Origin: Hymenobacter sp. CRA2
Lineage (GTDB): Bacteria > Bacteroidota > Bacteroidia > Cytophagales > Hymenobacteraceae
NCBI RefSeq assembly: GCF_002007105.1
Contig: NZ_MVBC01000021.1
Coordinates: 1-64,000 of the forward strand
Direction of reading: 5' to 3'
DNA length: 64,000 nt
Below the pieces are notes generated by a model that was not told where the DNA came from, did not search any database, and saw nothing but the letters and a program-made list of their open reading frames with translations. This document shows positions 55,707-63,964 of the stretch, one piece after another. How positions within the stretch are numbered: position 1 is the stretch's first letter; every line of letters starts with the position of its first letter. The translations under genes were made by a program, and so were the position numbers.

Positions 55707-55890
55707 CTACTGGATTTTTTCGCCGCTTATCACTTTCACCGCCGAGCCATCGGCCATGAATAAGGAGCGCGGTGCCTCACTCAGCGGCTCCACGAAGGCT
55801 GGTCCGTAAAGCTCTGCCACGCTGCATCCGGTAATCGAGCACGCGGTTTGCGTTCCAGCGCGGGTGCATCACTTCGTATTGCCCAGGCTG
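55707..55890 (-). pseudogene. Frameshifted C-terminal remnant, DUF2071-like
   Basis: On the minus strand one frame reads QYEVMHPRWNANRVLDYR. After a one-base shift another reads VAELYGPAFVEPLSEAPRSL, then FMADGSAVKVISGEKIQ and stops at 55707-55709. Together they look like one protein C-terminus of the DUF2071 (YqjF-like) type, where HP-W and a PxSxFxADGS-like segment recur. The N-terminal two-thirds is absent and one frameshift separates the halves. The call is from memory of the family and is tentative. Confidence 0.45.
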
Positions 55891-55899
55891 GTTAGTCGC

Positions 55900-56541
55900 T
55901 TACTTGCTGAAATCGTACGGGTAGCCGATTTCCTGTAAGTCCGCTTCCAGCTGAGCCCAGTCCTCTGTCTCCTCGTTGATGCGCTGCACTGCTTCCTTGG
56001 TCAGCACCTCACCGCGGTACACGCGCGACACGTCGGCTGCATCGATGAGCTGGCGGCCGGTGTCCTCCACAAAGTACTCGTTGGCCCATTCGGTGTAGGC
56101 CTCGGGGCGTCCGTCGAAGAGGTAGAGCATTTCTTCCGAGCCGTCGTCGGCGTTTTCGTCCACCACGCCGGTCTGCCAGCCCTGCGTCGGTGTGTACCAC
56201 AGGCAAAAGGTGGTACCGATGGAGGCCACCGGCTCGCCGAACACAAACTCCTCAAAGGCGGCGGGCAGGCCTTGCGTCACCTGCGCCTTATCGGGCTGGG
56301 CGTAGCCGTCGATGAAGCCGTTGATGCAGCAACCCTCGGGCCGGAAGATAACCAGCATTTCGTCGCCTTCGCCGGTATTGAGCTGAAATACGGCTTCGTC
56401 GAGTCCCCAGGCCGGGTCGTAGGAATGGTAGCGGTACTCCCACTCCGGGGAGTTGATGGCGTCGAGCACGGCCATGGCTTTGCAGAGCTGCTGCAGGGCA
56501 GCGGCGTCGGGCAGAGCGGCGTAGTTTTTCGTGGAAATCAT
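55900..56541 (-). CDS. Hypothetical cytoplasmic protein
   Basis: This is a 213-residue acidic protein from ATG 56541 (MISTKNYAALPDAAALQQLC). Recognisable segments are CCINGFIDGYAQP near residue 72 and LYLFDGRPEAYTEWANEYFV near 150. It lacks a signal peptide and membrane helices. I do not recognise a family; the layout resembles small immunity or SMI1/KNR4-adjacent proteins, but that is only an impression. It ends directly before the remnant on the same strand. Confidence 0.7.
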   Translation of the reverse strand: MISTKNYAALPDAAALQQLCKAMAVLDAINSPEWEYRYHSYDPAWGLDEAVFQLNTGEGDEMLVIFRPEGCCINGFIDGYAQPDKAQVTQGLPAAFEEFVFGEPVASIGTTFCLWYTPTQGWQTGVVDENADDGSEEMLYLFDGRPEAYTEWANEYFVEDTGRQLIDAADVSRVYRGEVLTKEAVQRINEETEDWAQLEADLQEIGYPYDFSK

Positions 56542-56615
56542 GGGACAAAAGTCAAGGTAAAAACCGGAAGTGGGGGTACAGGGCCGCCCGCCTTGTACCG
56601 GCAAGGGCCCGGCTT

Positions 56616-57500
56616 TTAGTACGTCTTAATCATATCGGCCGGCACCACCAGCACGTAATCTGCCTTTTTCAGGTTCTCCTTATCCAGCTTCCCCAGTTGC
56701 TCCTGCGTCACGGTGCTGATCGTAAGAATGCGTAGACTGGGCTCGGCCTGGCGGAGGTACCACACGATGCCGTCGTGGTTGTCGGAGTGGTAAGAGCCGT
56801 TCAGATGCAGCAGCAGTTGGCCGGGCTGCCGGCTCTGGCGGATGAAGTGGGCCATGGTAGCATCCTTCAGCGCCTGGGCCTGGATAATGTTGTGCACGCC
56901 GGCGGCGTGGCTGGCGTCGCCGCCGAACATCTGCGCCATGCCCTTGTAGCCGGGCAGCTCGTAATCCACTTTGATGGGCAGCGGAGCCAGCCAGGCTTTT
57001 TCAGCAGCGGGCAGGGCATCCAGTGCCGTCAGACTGCCCTTGGCCACTTGCTGGGCGTAGCGGCGCGGCACGTTGGTGCCCACCACGCGCAGCTTCTGCT
57101 GTCGGGCCAGCTCCAGCAGGGGCTTGTAGTCGGTGACGTAATTGGGCCAGGGTCGGCTTTGCTCTTCGAAGGCCTTGGCCTCCAGTTCGCCTACGTTGTA
57201 CTGTTCCACCAGGGGCTGCACGTCGCGCTCAAACATTTCCAGGCCCAGTACCAGCTGCCCCGCCTTGCGCCGGGCCAGCTCTTTGGCTACCTGCAGCTCC
57301 AGCCAGTGCGCCATGGGGTCGTTGTGCTGCTCGCCGAAGAGCACCACGTCGGCCGCGGCCAGCTCCTTGGTCATTTTGCCGAAGTCCACGGGCTTGCCGT
57401 CGGCGGTGAACAGGCGGTAAGCGGGCCGGTCGTTGGCAGGCTCGGCAGCTTGGGCAGTCATGGTCAGCAGCGCAAGAAGGCAGGCAAGTAAGAGACGCAT
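56616..57500 (-). CDS. ChaN-family iron-regulated lipoprotein-like protein
   Basis: This 294-residue protein has a signal peptide (LLLACLLALLTMTAQA). ChaN/DUF399 motifs are DVVLFGEQHNDPMAHWLELQ near residue 50, VLGLEMFERDVQPLV near 85 and LNGSYHSDNHDGIVWYL near 237. The Glu/His residues line the haem-binding pocket of Campylobacter ChaN. A role in haem or iron handling is inferred from the family. No lipobox Cys is visible, so it may be periplasmic and not lipid anchored. Confidence 0.88.
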   Translation of the reverse strand: MRLLLACLLALLTMTAQAAEPANDRPAYRLFTADGKPVDFGKMTKELAAADVVLFGEQHNDPMAHWLELQVAKELARRKAGQLVLGLEMFERDVQPLVEQYNVGELEAKAFEEQSRPWPNYVTDYKPLLELARQQKLRVVGTNVPRRYAQQVAKGSLTALDALPAAEKAWLAPLPIKVDYELPGYKGMAQMFGGDASHAAGVHNIIQAQALKDATMAHFIRQSRQPGQLLLHLNGSYHSDNHDGIVWYLRQAEPSLRILTISTVTQEQLGKLDKENLKKADYVLVVPADMIKTY

Positions 57501-57582
57501 AACGGCAAGATACGCCCCGCGGCGCGCCGCGGCAGCCAAGTAGCCGCAGTGTTTGTCCAATGACGCTGGCGGTATGGCGCAG

Positions 57583-57619
57583 AAAAAAGCCCCGCAGCGT
57601 ATTGCTGCGGGGCTTTTTT
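57583..57619 (-). terminator. Terminator after the ABC permease gene
   Basis: AAAAAAGCCCCGCAGC (57583-57598) pairs with GCTGCGGGGCTTTTTT (57604-57619). It ends transcription of the upstream minus-strand permease. Confidence 0.88.
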
Positions 57620-57637
57620 ACCTGGTAGGTAATCCGA

Positions 57638-58972
57638 TTATCCTTTGTAGAACAGCCACTTCGACAGCTCCCCGTAGGTCACTTTCTTGCCGTACATCAG
57701 GATGCCGACGCGGTAAATACGACCCGCAATCCAGATGGCCCCGACGAAGCCGGCAATCAGCAGCACCATTGAGAGGCCCAGTTGCCACATCGGTACCCCG
57801 CCGAAGGGCAGGCGCATCATCATGGCAATGGGCGAAGTCAGCGGGAAGATGGACATCCAGAAGGCCACCGTGCCGTTGGGGTTAGTGGTCAGAATGGCCT
57901 GCGACACCACGAAGGTCAGTACCAGGGGCATGGTGACGGGCATCATAAACTGCTGGGTGTCGGTTTCGCTGTCGACGGCCGAGCCGATGGCGCCGAACAA
58001 GGCCCCGTAGAACAGGTAGCCTCCGAGGAAGTAGAACAGGAAGCAGCCCACCAGCAATGGCACGTTCAGGTCGGCGCTGTCCAGGGCCTGAGTGAATTTG
58101 GCCACCGCGTTTTCCTGCTTGGCCGCCTCGTCTTTGCTCGTGGTCGGGCGCATCACGGCGGTGGTGCGGGCGGCGCGGTCCTCGGCAATTTTATCCGGGC
58201 TTATGGAGCCGGCCATGACCGAGCTGATACCCATCGACAGCACTACCCACAGGGCCAGCTGCGTGAAGCCCACCCCGGCAATGCCGAGCACCTTGCCCAT
58301 CATCAGCTGGAAGGGCTTCACCGAGGAAATAACCACTTCCACGATGCGGTTGGTCTTTTCCTCCATCACCCCGCGCATGATCTGCACGCCGTAGATGAAG
58401 ATGAACATGTAAATCAGGAATCCGAAGACGTAGGCAATGACCGTGCTGATGCCAGTGCTGGAGCTCCGCTCACCGTCGTCGCTCAGGCTCAGGGTCTGCA
58501 GGTCCACGTCCACTTTCATGTTGTCGAGCACGGCACGGTCGATGCCGGCTTTCTGCAGGCGTTGGCTTTCAATGGCGTTGTTGACGGCACGGTTGATGTC
58601 GCGCTCCAGCGACATGCCCAGGCCCTTGCGCGAAAACACCTGGAAGCCGGCGGGCTTGCTCAGGTCGAGCTTCGGAATGTAGAGCAGCGCGTCGTGCTTC
58701 GACTTCTTGAACTCGGCCTTGGCCGTGGTGAGGTCCGGCGACACGCGGGTAAAGCTGATGTCGTCCTTGGGCTCGGGCAGCTTGTCGGCGAAAATGCCGC
58801 CAGCGTCGGCCACGGCCACCACCTTGCCGCTGTCCGACATTTTGGCGATGAGCACGGGTACCGCAAACAGGGCCACCGTCAGCAGCGGGCCGATGAGCGA
58901 CATGATGATGAAGCTCCTTTTGCGCACCCGCGTGAGGTACTCGCGTTGCGCGATAAGCCAGATTTTAGACAT
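57638..58972 (-). CDS. ABC-2-type permease (NatB-like)
   Basis: This 444-residue protein has a first helix after MSKIWLIAQREYLTRVRKRS, a long extracytoplasmic domain (about residues 45-170) and five further helices. VIAYVFGFLIYMFIFIYGVQ and MEEKTNRIVEVVISSVKPFQ are the ABC-2 permease hallmark of the NatB group. With the ATPase whose stop lies 50 bases upstream it should form a Na+ efflux or drug/peptide exporter. A terminator follows. Confidence 0.92.
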   Translation of the reverse strand: MSKIWLIAQREYLTRVRKRSFIIMSLIGPLLTVALFAVPVLIAKMSDSGKVVAVADAGGIFADKLPEPKDDISFTRVSPDLTTAKAEFKKSKHDALLYIPKLDLSKPAGFQVFSRKGLGMSLERDINRAVNNAIESQRLQKAGIDRAVLDNMKVDVDLQTLSLSDDGERSSSTGISTVIAYVFGFLIYMFIFIYGVQIMRGVMEEKTNRIVEVVISSVKPFQLMMGKVLGIAGVGFTQLALWVVLSMGISSVMAGSISPDKIAEDRAARTTAVMRPTTSKDEAAKQENAVAKFTQALDSADLNVPLLVGCFLFYFLGGYLFYGALFGAIGSAVDSETDTQQFMMPVTMPLVLTFVVSQAILTTNPNGTVAFWMSIFPLTSPIAMMMRLPFGGVPMWQLGLSMVLLIAGFVGAIWIAGRIYRVGILMYGKKVTYGELSKWLFYKG

Positions 58973-59022
58973 GGTAAAAGTCGTCCGTTGTCAGTTAGCA
59001 GTTGTCAGGCTGGTGAAGCCGC

Positions 59023-59973
59023 TTAGGCCAGCACCGCGTCCGTATCGGGCACGTAGTCGGGCTGCGTCTCGCGCACGCGCTGAATGAAGATTTCGTTGAT
59101 GCTCGGGATTCGCTCGCGGAAGGCGTGCACCTCCACGTTGGCTGGCCCGATGAGGTAGCGCAGCAAGTCGTTCGGCGTGCCGTGCACGATGCGAATCCGG
59201 TCGTAGAAATGGCCGTTTTCGCGCTCCTTGTGCTCGACGACCTCGAAATCGGGGTGCATCACCATCAGCTGGCCTTTGCCTTCCACCTCATAAGTCTGCG
59301 AGCGGTAGGCGTTGCGCACCTGGCTCACCGGGCCATCGAGTACTTTTTTCGAGCGGTTGATCAGGGCAATATGGTCGCACATTTCCTCCACCGACTCCAT
59401 GCGGTGGGTGGAGAAGATGATGCTGGTGCCCCGCTCGCGCATGGCCAGGATTTCGTCCTTGAGCAGGTTGGCGTTGATGGGGTCGAAGCCGGAGAAAGGC
59501 TCGTCGAGGATAACCAGCGTGGGGTCGTGCACGACGGTGGCAATGAACTGCACCTTCTGCTGCATGCCCTTGGAGAGGTCCTCGATGTTCTTATCGGCCC
59601 AGCTTTTGATGTCGAAGCGCTCCAGCCAGCCTTTGATTTTCTGGTGCGCCTCGCTCTTGTTCACGCCTTTGAGCTGCGCCAGGTACATCAGCTGCTCCCC
59701 TACTTTCATCTTCTTGTAGAGGCCGCGCTCCTCGGGTAGGTAGCCGATCTGCCCGATGTGGCTCGGGTTCAGCTTTTCGCCCCGGAAGCGGATTTCGCCC
59801 GCGTCGGCACCGGTAATCTGGGTGATGATGCGGATGAGGGAAGTTTTGCCAGCGCCGTTTGGGCCGAGCAAGCCGAAGATGGTGCCTTCGGGTACCTCCA
59901 GGCTCACCCCGTCGAGGGCGGTATGGGCGGCGTACTGCTTGCGTACGTCAATGGCCTGTAAGATTGGTTTCAC
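59023..59973 (-). CDS. ABC transporter ATP-binding protein (NatA-like)
   Basis: This protein has about 316 residues. Walker A is GLLGPNGAGKTSLI, the signature is LSKGMQQKVQF, Walker B LVILDEPFSGFDP and the switch His is in FSTHRME. A C-terminal extension (about residues 220-316) is typical of NatA/DUF4162 proteins. The start is probably GTG 59973, because a TACCTTGG promoter-like box at 60000-60007 overlaps the alternative TTG at 60003. It is paired with the following permease. Confidence 0.92.
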   Translation of the reverse strand: MKPILQAIDVRKQYAAHTALDGVSLEVPEGTIFGLLGPNGAGKTSLIRIITQITGADAGEIRFRGEKLNPSHIGQIGYLPEERGLYKKMKVGEQLMYLAQLKGVNKSEAHQKIKGWLERFDIKSWADKNIEDLSKGMQQKVQFIATVVHDPTLVILDEPFSGFDPINANLLKDEILAMRERGTSIIFSTHRMESVEEMCDHIALINRSKKVLDGPVSQVRNAYRSQTYEVEGKGQLMVMHPDFEVVEHKERENGHFYDRIRIVHGTPNDLLRYLIGPANVEVHAFRERIPSINEIFIQRVRETQPDYVPDTDAVLA

Positions 59974-59999
59974 AGCTGTCGAAGAGATGTTTCTGATTG

Positions 60000-60007
60000 C
60001 CAAGGTA
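60000..60007 (-). promoter_or_regulatory. Probable -7 promoter box of the NatA-like gene
   Basis: The minus strand reads TACCTTGG, one mismatch to TAnnTTTG. It is 26 bases upstream of the GTG start and helps choose that start. Confidence 0.4.
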
Positions 60008-60116
60008 GAGAGTTCGGGGGCACGCCGGTACCCGCACTAGGGTAATCTTAGACCAACGGTCGTTTCATCGACCTGAACCGGCGAAAACGTGGCCCCAACG
60101 GCGGGGCCTGCGCGGC

Positions 60117-60743
60117 CTATTCGGAGTCCTGCAAGTCGCGCAGGTAGCCTTCGAGCCGGTCGAGGTGCTGCCCGTAAAGTCGCTGCAGGTACCAGCGGGT
60201 AAAGTCGCGCAGCGCCCTGTAGCCTAGCCAGACCAGGAAGGCGTAGGCCACCGCCAGCACGCCAATCATCAGCGCCAGCTTCGCCCCGTGCGCGGTGTGC
60301 CCGAACTTGAGCACCTGCATCACGAAGCCGATGCCAAACGAGCCAAACAAGCTCAGCATGGTGGCCCGGTAGTACACCTGCACCAGCCGGCGCAGGCTCC
60401 CTACCTGCTGCTCGAGCTGCTGGCGCAACGCCCCGGCGGTGGGCTGCAGCTGGCCGAGCACCTGCCGCTTCTGGTAGAGGTAGTACAAGGAGCTGAGGCA
60501 GATCAGCGCGAGCCATAGGGCCATGGCGCGCGTGTAAGTATCCCGCACCAGCAGGATGACAGTAGCGGCAATCGGGAGGCAGAGGAGGGCTACGGCGGCT
60601 TCCCAACGGGCATTGCGACGAATGCGCCACAGGGGGTTGCCGGAGGGCTGGCTGAGAATGGCTTGCATGGCTTCGGGGGTTAAGGGTGGGACTGATTCAG
60701 TTGGTTGTTGGCGCCAGCGTTGGCGCAGGTCGTCGAGTTCCAT
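60117..60743 (-). CDS. Probable anti-sigma factor, membrane protein
   Basis: This protein has 208 residues from ATG 60743 (MELDDLRQRWRQQ). The N-terminal ~60 residues are cytoplasmic and could bind a sigma factor. Four hydrophobic segments follow (AAVALLCLPIAATVILLV, AMALWLALICLSSLYYLY and two later). No zinc-binding ZAS motif is visible. Its start lies 4 bases after the stop of the ECF sigma gene, the usual position for an anti-sigma gene, which is the main evidence for the role. Confidence 0.7.
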   Translation of the reverse strand: MELDDLRQRWRQQPTESVPPLTPEAMQAILSQPSGNPLWRIRRNARWEAAVALLCLPIAATVILLVRDTYTRAMALWLALICLSSLYYLYQKRQVLGQLQPTAGALRQQLEQQVGSLRRLVQVYYRATMLSLFGSFGIGFVMQVLKFGHTAHGAKLALMIGVLAVAYAFLVWLGYRALRDFTRWYLQRLYGQHLDRLEGYLRDLQDSE

Positions 60744-60747
60744 GGCT

Positions 60748-61254
60748 TCAGGCGCGGACAATCAGGGTGCGGAGCTTTTCTTGCACGCGGTGCATTTTCA
60801 CGCGCACATTGTTCTGGGTGATGCCGAGGATGTCGGCCATTTCCTCGTAGCTGCGCTCTTCCAAGTACAGCAGCACGAAGGCCTTTTCCACGTCGGAGAG
60901 GTGGCCGATGGCCCGGTAGAGCTGGGCCAAGTCGTCGGCGTCGGGGCCCTCGGGCGGCGGGGCGGCGTAGGGCGCCTCGGGGTCCAGCGGGCCGGGCGCC
61001 GGCTGCCGCGTGCGCCGCCGCAGGTCCGACACGGCCACGTTCAGCGCCACCCGGTATAGCCAGGTGCTGACTTTGGCCGCGCCCGGCCGGTACTGCGGCC
61101 ACGCCCGCCACAGCTGCAGCACGATGTCCTGGTAGAGGTCCTGCCGGTCGGCGGCGTCGGCGCAATACAGGCGGGCCACGCGCAGCAGCAAGGGCTGATA
61201 CTCGCCGATGAGGGCGGTAAAATCGGCGGATACGGGCGGGGCAGCAGAGCTCAT
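60748..61254 (-). CDS. ECF-type RNA polymerase sigma factor
   Basis: This 168-residue protein has region 2 with RLYCADAADRQDLYQDIVLQ, then LWRAWPQYRPGAAKVSTWLY and RVALNVAVSDLRRR for -10 recognition. A Pro-rich linker leads to region 4 (LSDVEKAFVLLYLEERSYEE, then MADILGITQNNVRVKMHR). It directs RNA polymerase to stress or envelope promoters. A probable anti-sigma gene follows. The upstream 70 bases contain the hairpin GGTTCGG/CCGAACC (61265-61289), a possible operator. Confidence 0.93.
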   Translation of the reverse strand: MSSAAPPVSADFTALIGEYQPLLLRVARLYCADAADRQDLYQDIVLQLWRAWPQYRPGAAKVSTWLYRVALNVAVSDLRRRTRQPAPGPLDPEAPYAAPPPEGPDADDLAQLYRAIGHLSDVEKAFVLLYLEERSYEEMADILGITQNNVRVKMHRVQEKLRTLIVRA

Positions 61255-61328
61255 TCGGAGGCTAGGTTCGGTGAATTAATCGCCGAACCCGGCGTGGCAT
61301 TACAAACCGTTCGACTTTTTTCTGTCAC

Positions 61329-61380
61329 CCGGCGTTCCGAAGGGTCTTCCCGAGCTCGGGAAGACCCTTCGGAACGCCGG
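61329..61380. repeat. Perfect 52-bp palindrome
   Basis: The 26 bases from 61329 to 61354 are exactly mirrored in 61355-61380, centred on GAGCTC, with no loop. The right half is the first unit of the adjoining 21-bp array; the left half is therefore one array unit in inverse orientation. Confidence 0.95.
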
Positions 61381-61520
61381 AAAGACTCGTCGGAACGCCG
61401 GGAAGGCCGTTCGGAATAGCGGGAAGCCGCGTCGGAGTGGCGGGAAGCCCTTTCAGAACGGCGGGAAGAGACTTCGGAGGCGCGGGCGGGCCGTTCGGAG
61501 CGGCGGGAAGGCCCTTCGGA
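61359..61520. repeat. Degenerate 21-bp tandem array
   Basis: The anchor CGGA or CAGA recurs at 61370, 61391, 61412, 61433, 61454, 61475, 61496 and 61517, exactly every 21 bases. The unit is approximately GCGGGAAGGCCNTTCGGAANN. Minus-strand translation gives a 7-residue SER-rich repeat (for example SERPSRR) in a GTG-started frame that ends by ATGA overlap at the sigma gene, but no family is recognised. The remaining gap (61521-61838) also holds an 8-bp-arm GC hairpin at 61567-61591, an ACGCGCCAT/ATGGCGCG inverted repeat near 61660-61720, the dnaJ terminator, and short AATCCGTG repeats. Confidence 0.9.
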
Positions 61521-61740
61521 GCATCTCTCCCGCCTCGTTGTGCCTCCCGTTCGCCTCACCCCCCGGCCCCCTCTTCGAAAAGGAGAGGGGGAGCCTGACG
61601 AAGCAGTAGAGATGCTTGAGAAAAACAGGCAATCCAGCCATCTAGCGTAACTCCTGTTTCAGTTTACGCGCCATCATCGTCGTTCAACGATGCCCACGCT
61701 ATGGCGCGGGCCTACAACTATCCTGGTAGTAGGGGCATAA

Positions 61741-61777
61741 AAAAGTGGTGCCACGGCTTTGAGCCGTGGCACCACTT
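61741..61777 (-). terminator. Terminator of dnaJ
   Basis: AAGTGGTGCCACGGCT (61743-61758) pairs perfectly with 61762-61777 over a 3-base loop. The minus strand ends in T6. Confidence 0.85.
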
Positions 61778-61795
61778 CGTCCGGACGGTAACCGT

Positions 61796-61836
61796 CCACA
61801 AAATCCGTGAAATCCGACGAATCCGTCTAAATCCGT
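61796..61836. repeat. Short AATCCGTG-type direct repeats
   Basis: Four degenerate copies of AAATCCGTG or AAATCCGACG follow each other with a 9-11-base period just downstream of the dnaJ stop. Function is unknown. Confidence 0.6.
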
Positions 61837-61838
61837 GA

Positions 61839-62987
61839 TTATTGGAAGTACTCCTTCACTTTCTCGAAGAAGCCCTTCTCGTTCTTGCCGGGGCTGGGCG
61901 TGAAGTTGGGCGAGGAGCGCAGCTTCTCCAGCGCGGCCCGCTCTTCCGAGGTCACGTTCTTCGGCGTCCACACGTTGATGTGGATAAGCTGGTCGCCCTT
62001 GCCGTAGCCGTTCAGGTCCGGAATGCCCTTGCCACGCAGGCGCAGGATCTTGCCGGCTTGCGTGCCCGGGTCGATTTTCACCTTCACTTTGCCCTCGATG
62101 GTGGGCACTTCCAGCGAGGCGCCCAGAGCAGCATCCACGATGGAAATGTACTGGTCGAGCACCACGTTGTTGCCGTCGCGCTTGAGCAGCTCGTGCGGCT
62201 CCTCCTCAATCTGGATGAGCAGGTCGCCGGGCACGCCGCCGCGCTCGGGATAGTTACCCTTGCCCGACATCGACAACTGCATGCCCTCGGCCACGCCAGC
62301 GGGGATGTTGATCGGAATGATTTCCTCGGCCAGCTGGCGGCCTTCGCCGTGGCACACGTCACACTTGCTGGTCACCACCTTGCCCTCGCCGTGGCAGGTA
62401 GGGCAGGTAGAGGAGCTGACCATCTGGCCGAGCATGGTTTGCACCACGCGCTTGACCTGGCCCTGGCCCTGGCAAGTGGCGCAGTCGCGCTGCTCGGTGC
62501 CGTTTTTGGCGCCGGTGCCCGAGCAGGTGTTGCAGGCCGTGTAGCGCTTCACTTTGATTTTCTTCTCGACGCCGTTGGCTACTTCCTCCAGATCGAGCTT
62601 GAGCTTGATGCGCAGGTTGGAGCCCTTGCGCACGCGCCGGCCCTGGCTGCGGGCCCCGCCCCCGAAGAAGCTCTCGAAGCCCCCGCCCCCGCCGAAGATG
62701 TCGCCGAACTGCGAGAAGATGTCCTCCATGCTCGGGCCGTGGCCGCCGCCGGCGGCACCGCCCACGCCCTGGTGGCCAAACCGGTCGTAGCGGGCACGCT
62801 TCTGCTCGTCCGACAGCACTTCGTAGGCTTCGGCCGCTTCCTTGAATTTGTCCTCGGCCGTGGGGTCGTCGGGGTTTTTATCGGGGTGAAACTTGATGGC
62901 CACCTTCCGGTATGCCTTCTTGATTTCGTCACCCGACGCGTTTTTGGCTACGCCCAGGATTTCGTAATAATCTCGCTTGGTCGACAT
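61839..62987 (-). CDS. dnaJ: Chaperone protein DnaJ
   Basis: This 382-residue protein has a J domain with HPD in [10 protein letters not shown], a Gly/Phe-rich linker ([14 protein letters not shown]), and four zinc-binding CxxCxGxG repeats ([32 protein letters not shown]). A C-terminal substrate-binding domain follows. It delivers unfolded proteins to DnaK and stimulates its ATPase. All motifs are complete. It lies 90 bases downstream of grpE, with which it is probably co-transcribed. Confidence 0.96.
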   Translation of the reverse strand: MSTKRDYYEILGVAKNASGDEIKKAYRKVAIKFHPDKNPDDPTAEDKFKEAAEAYEVLSDEQKRARYDRFGHQGVGGAAGGGHGPSMEDIFSQFGDIFGGGGGFESFFGGGARSQGRRVRKGSNLRIKLKLDLEEVANGVEKKIKVKRYTACNTCSGTGAKNGTEQRDCATCQGQGQVKRVVQTMLGQMVSSSTCPTCHGEGKVVTSKCDVCHGEGRQLAEEIIPINIPAGVAEGMQLSMSGKGNYPERGGVPGDLLIQIEEEPHELLKRDGNNVVLDQYISIVDAALGASLEVPTIEGKVKVKIDPGTQAGKILRLRGKGIPDLNGYGKGDQLIHINVWTPKNVTSEERAALEKLRSSPNFTPSPGKNEKGFFEKVKEYFQ

Positions 62988-63076
62988 GGTTTTGTCGGTA
63001 TTGGGTAGTCAGTATTGGGTAATAAGACCTCTGCGCTAGATGCTGCGTCCGACTGCCTGTTACTGACTACTAAAAT

Positions 63077-63664
63077 TTACTGCCCCAGCACCACCTTGGC
63101 GTGGCGGATAACCTTGTCGCCGAGGTAGTAGCCCTTCTCTACTTCGTCCACCACCTTGCCCTTGAGGTCTTCCGAAGGAGCCGGAATCTGCGCAATGGCT
63201 TCGTGCAGTTCCGGGTCGAAGGCGCCGCCCTTAGCATCCATGGTCTGCAGGCCTTTCTGTTGCAGGGCTTTGGTCAGCTTGCCGTGGATGATGTCGATGC
63301 TCTCGCGCACCACGTTGGCGTCTTCGGTTCCCTGCGTGTGCTGGCGGGCGCGGTCAAAGTCGTCGAGCACGGGCAGCAGCACAGTCATCAGCTCCTGGTT
63401 GGCGGTTTTGAACATGTCGGCCCGCTCCTTGGTGGTGCGGCGCTTGTAGTTCTCAAACTCCGCCGCGAGGCGCAGGTACTTGTCTTTCAAATCGGCCACT
63501 TCCTGGTCGGTGCGGGAGGCTTCAGCCTTGGGCGCGCCGTCGGCGGCCGAGTCATTGCCTTGCTCGTCAAACATTTCGCCGGCTACGTGCTCAGCGGTAT
63601 TGCCAGCGGCTGCAGCGTTTTGGTCTTGCAGCTCGTCGGGATTCGGAAACGTTGCGTCAGCCAT
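63077..63664 (-). CDS. grpE: Nucleotide exchange factor GrpE
   Basis: This 195-residue protein has an acidic, low-complexity N-terminus (EHVAGEMFDEQGNDSAADGA), a coiled coil with LRLAAEFENYKRRTTKERAD, LPVLDDFDRA and a C-terminal beta wing (GGAFDPELHEAIAQIP, EVEKGYYLGDKVIRHAKVVL). It releases ADP from DnaK. dnaK is not in the window. It is the first gene of the grpE-dnaJ unit. Confidence 0.96.
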   Translation of the reverse strand: MADATFPNPDELQDQNAAAAGNTAEHVAGEMFDEQGNDSAADGAPKAEASRTDQEVADLKDKYLRLAAEFENYKRRTTKERADMFKTANQELMTVLLPVLDDFDRARQHTQGTEDANVVRESIDIIHGKLTKALQQKGLQTMDAKGGAFDPELHEAIAQIPAPSEDLKGKVVDEVEKGYYLGDKVIRHAKVVLGQ

Positions 63665-63900
63665 TCCTTACGGTAAGTATTTCAGGGTATGGGAGTTCAG
63701 ATTAAGCCACACGGCCAACTCAAGTAGTTTGCCAAAGCGCCTACCCGTGACATAGTGGCACGGAAACCATTGGGTCAGGCGGTTTAGTTCAGCCGCTTAG
63801 GCAGAAGTAGCAGCCGGGCCGAATGACAAAAGTAGAACGAGAACCCGCAGCACAAGCTCGGCATCTGGCTTAGGCGGGCCGGAGGTATTGAGGAACAGGC

Positions 63901-63943
63901 AAAAAAAGAACGTCATGCCTCGCTGTGCTTTGCATGACGTTCT
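63901..63943 (-). terminator. Terminator of the right-hand partial gene
   Basis: AGAACGTCATGC (63907-63918) pairs perfectly with 63932-63943. The minus strand ends in T7. Its stem contains the GTCATGC end of the palindromic family. The rest of the 63665-63964 gap shows no gene. Confidence 0.8.
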
Positions 63944-63964
63944 GGTTATCCGAACCAATCAGCC

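Noticed and set aside
61251-61559. 102-codon minus-strand frame with SER-rich 7-residue repeats that overlaps the sigma gene by ATGA
   Set aside because: It consists mainly of the 21-bp DNA repeat, has only a GTG start and no known domain. The overlap is intriguing and is mentioned in the findings, but it is not enough for a gene call.
61839-63664. Complete heat-shock operon with dnaK or hrcA
   Set aside because: Only grpE and dnaJ are present; no CIRCE element was seen and no dnaK lies in the window.
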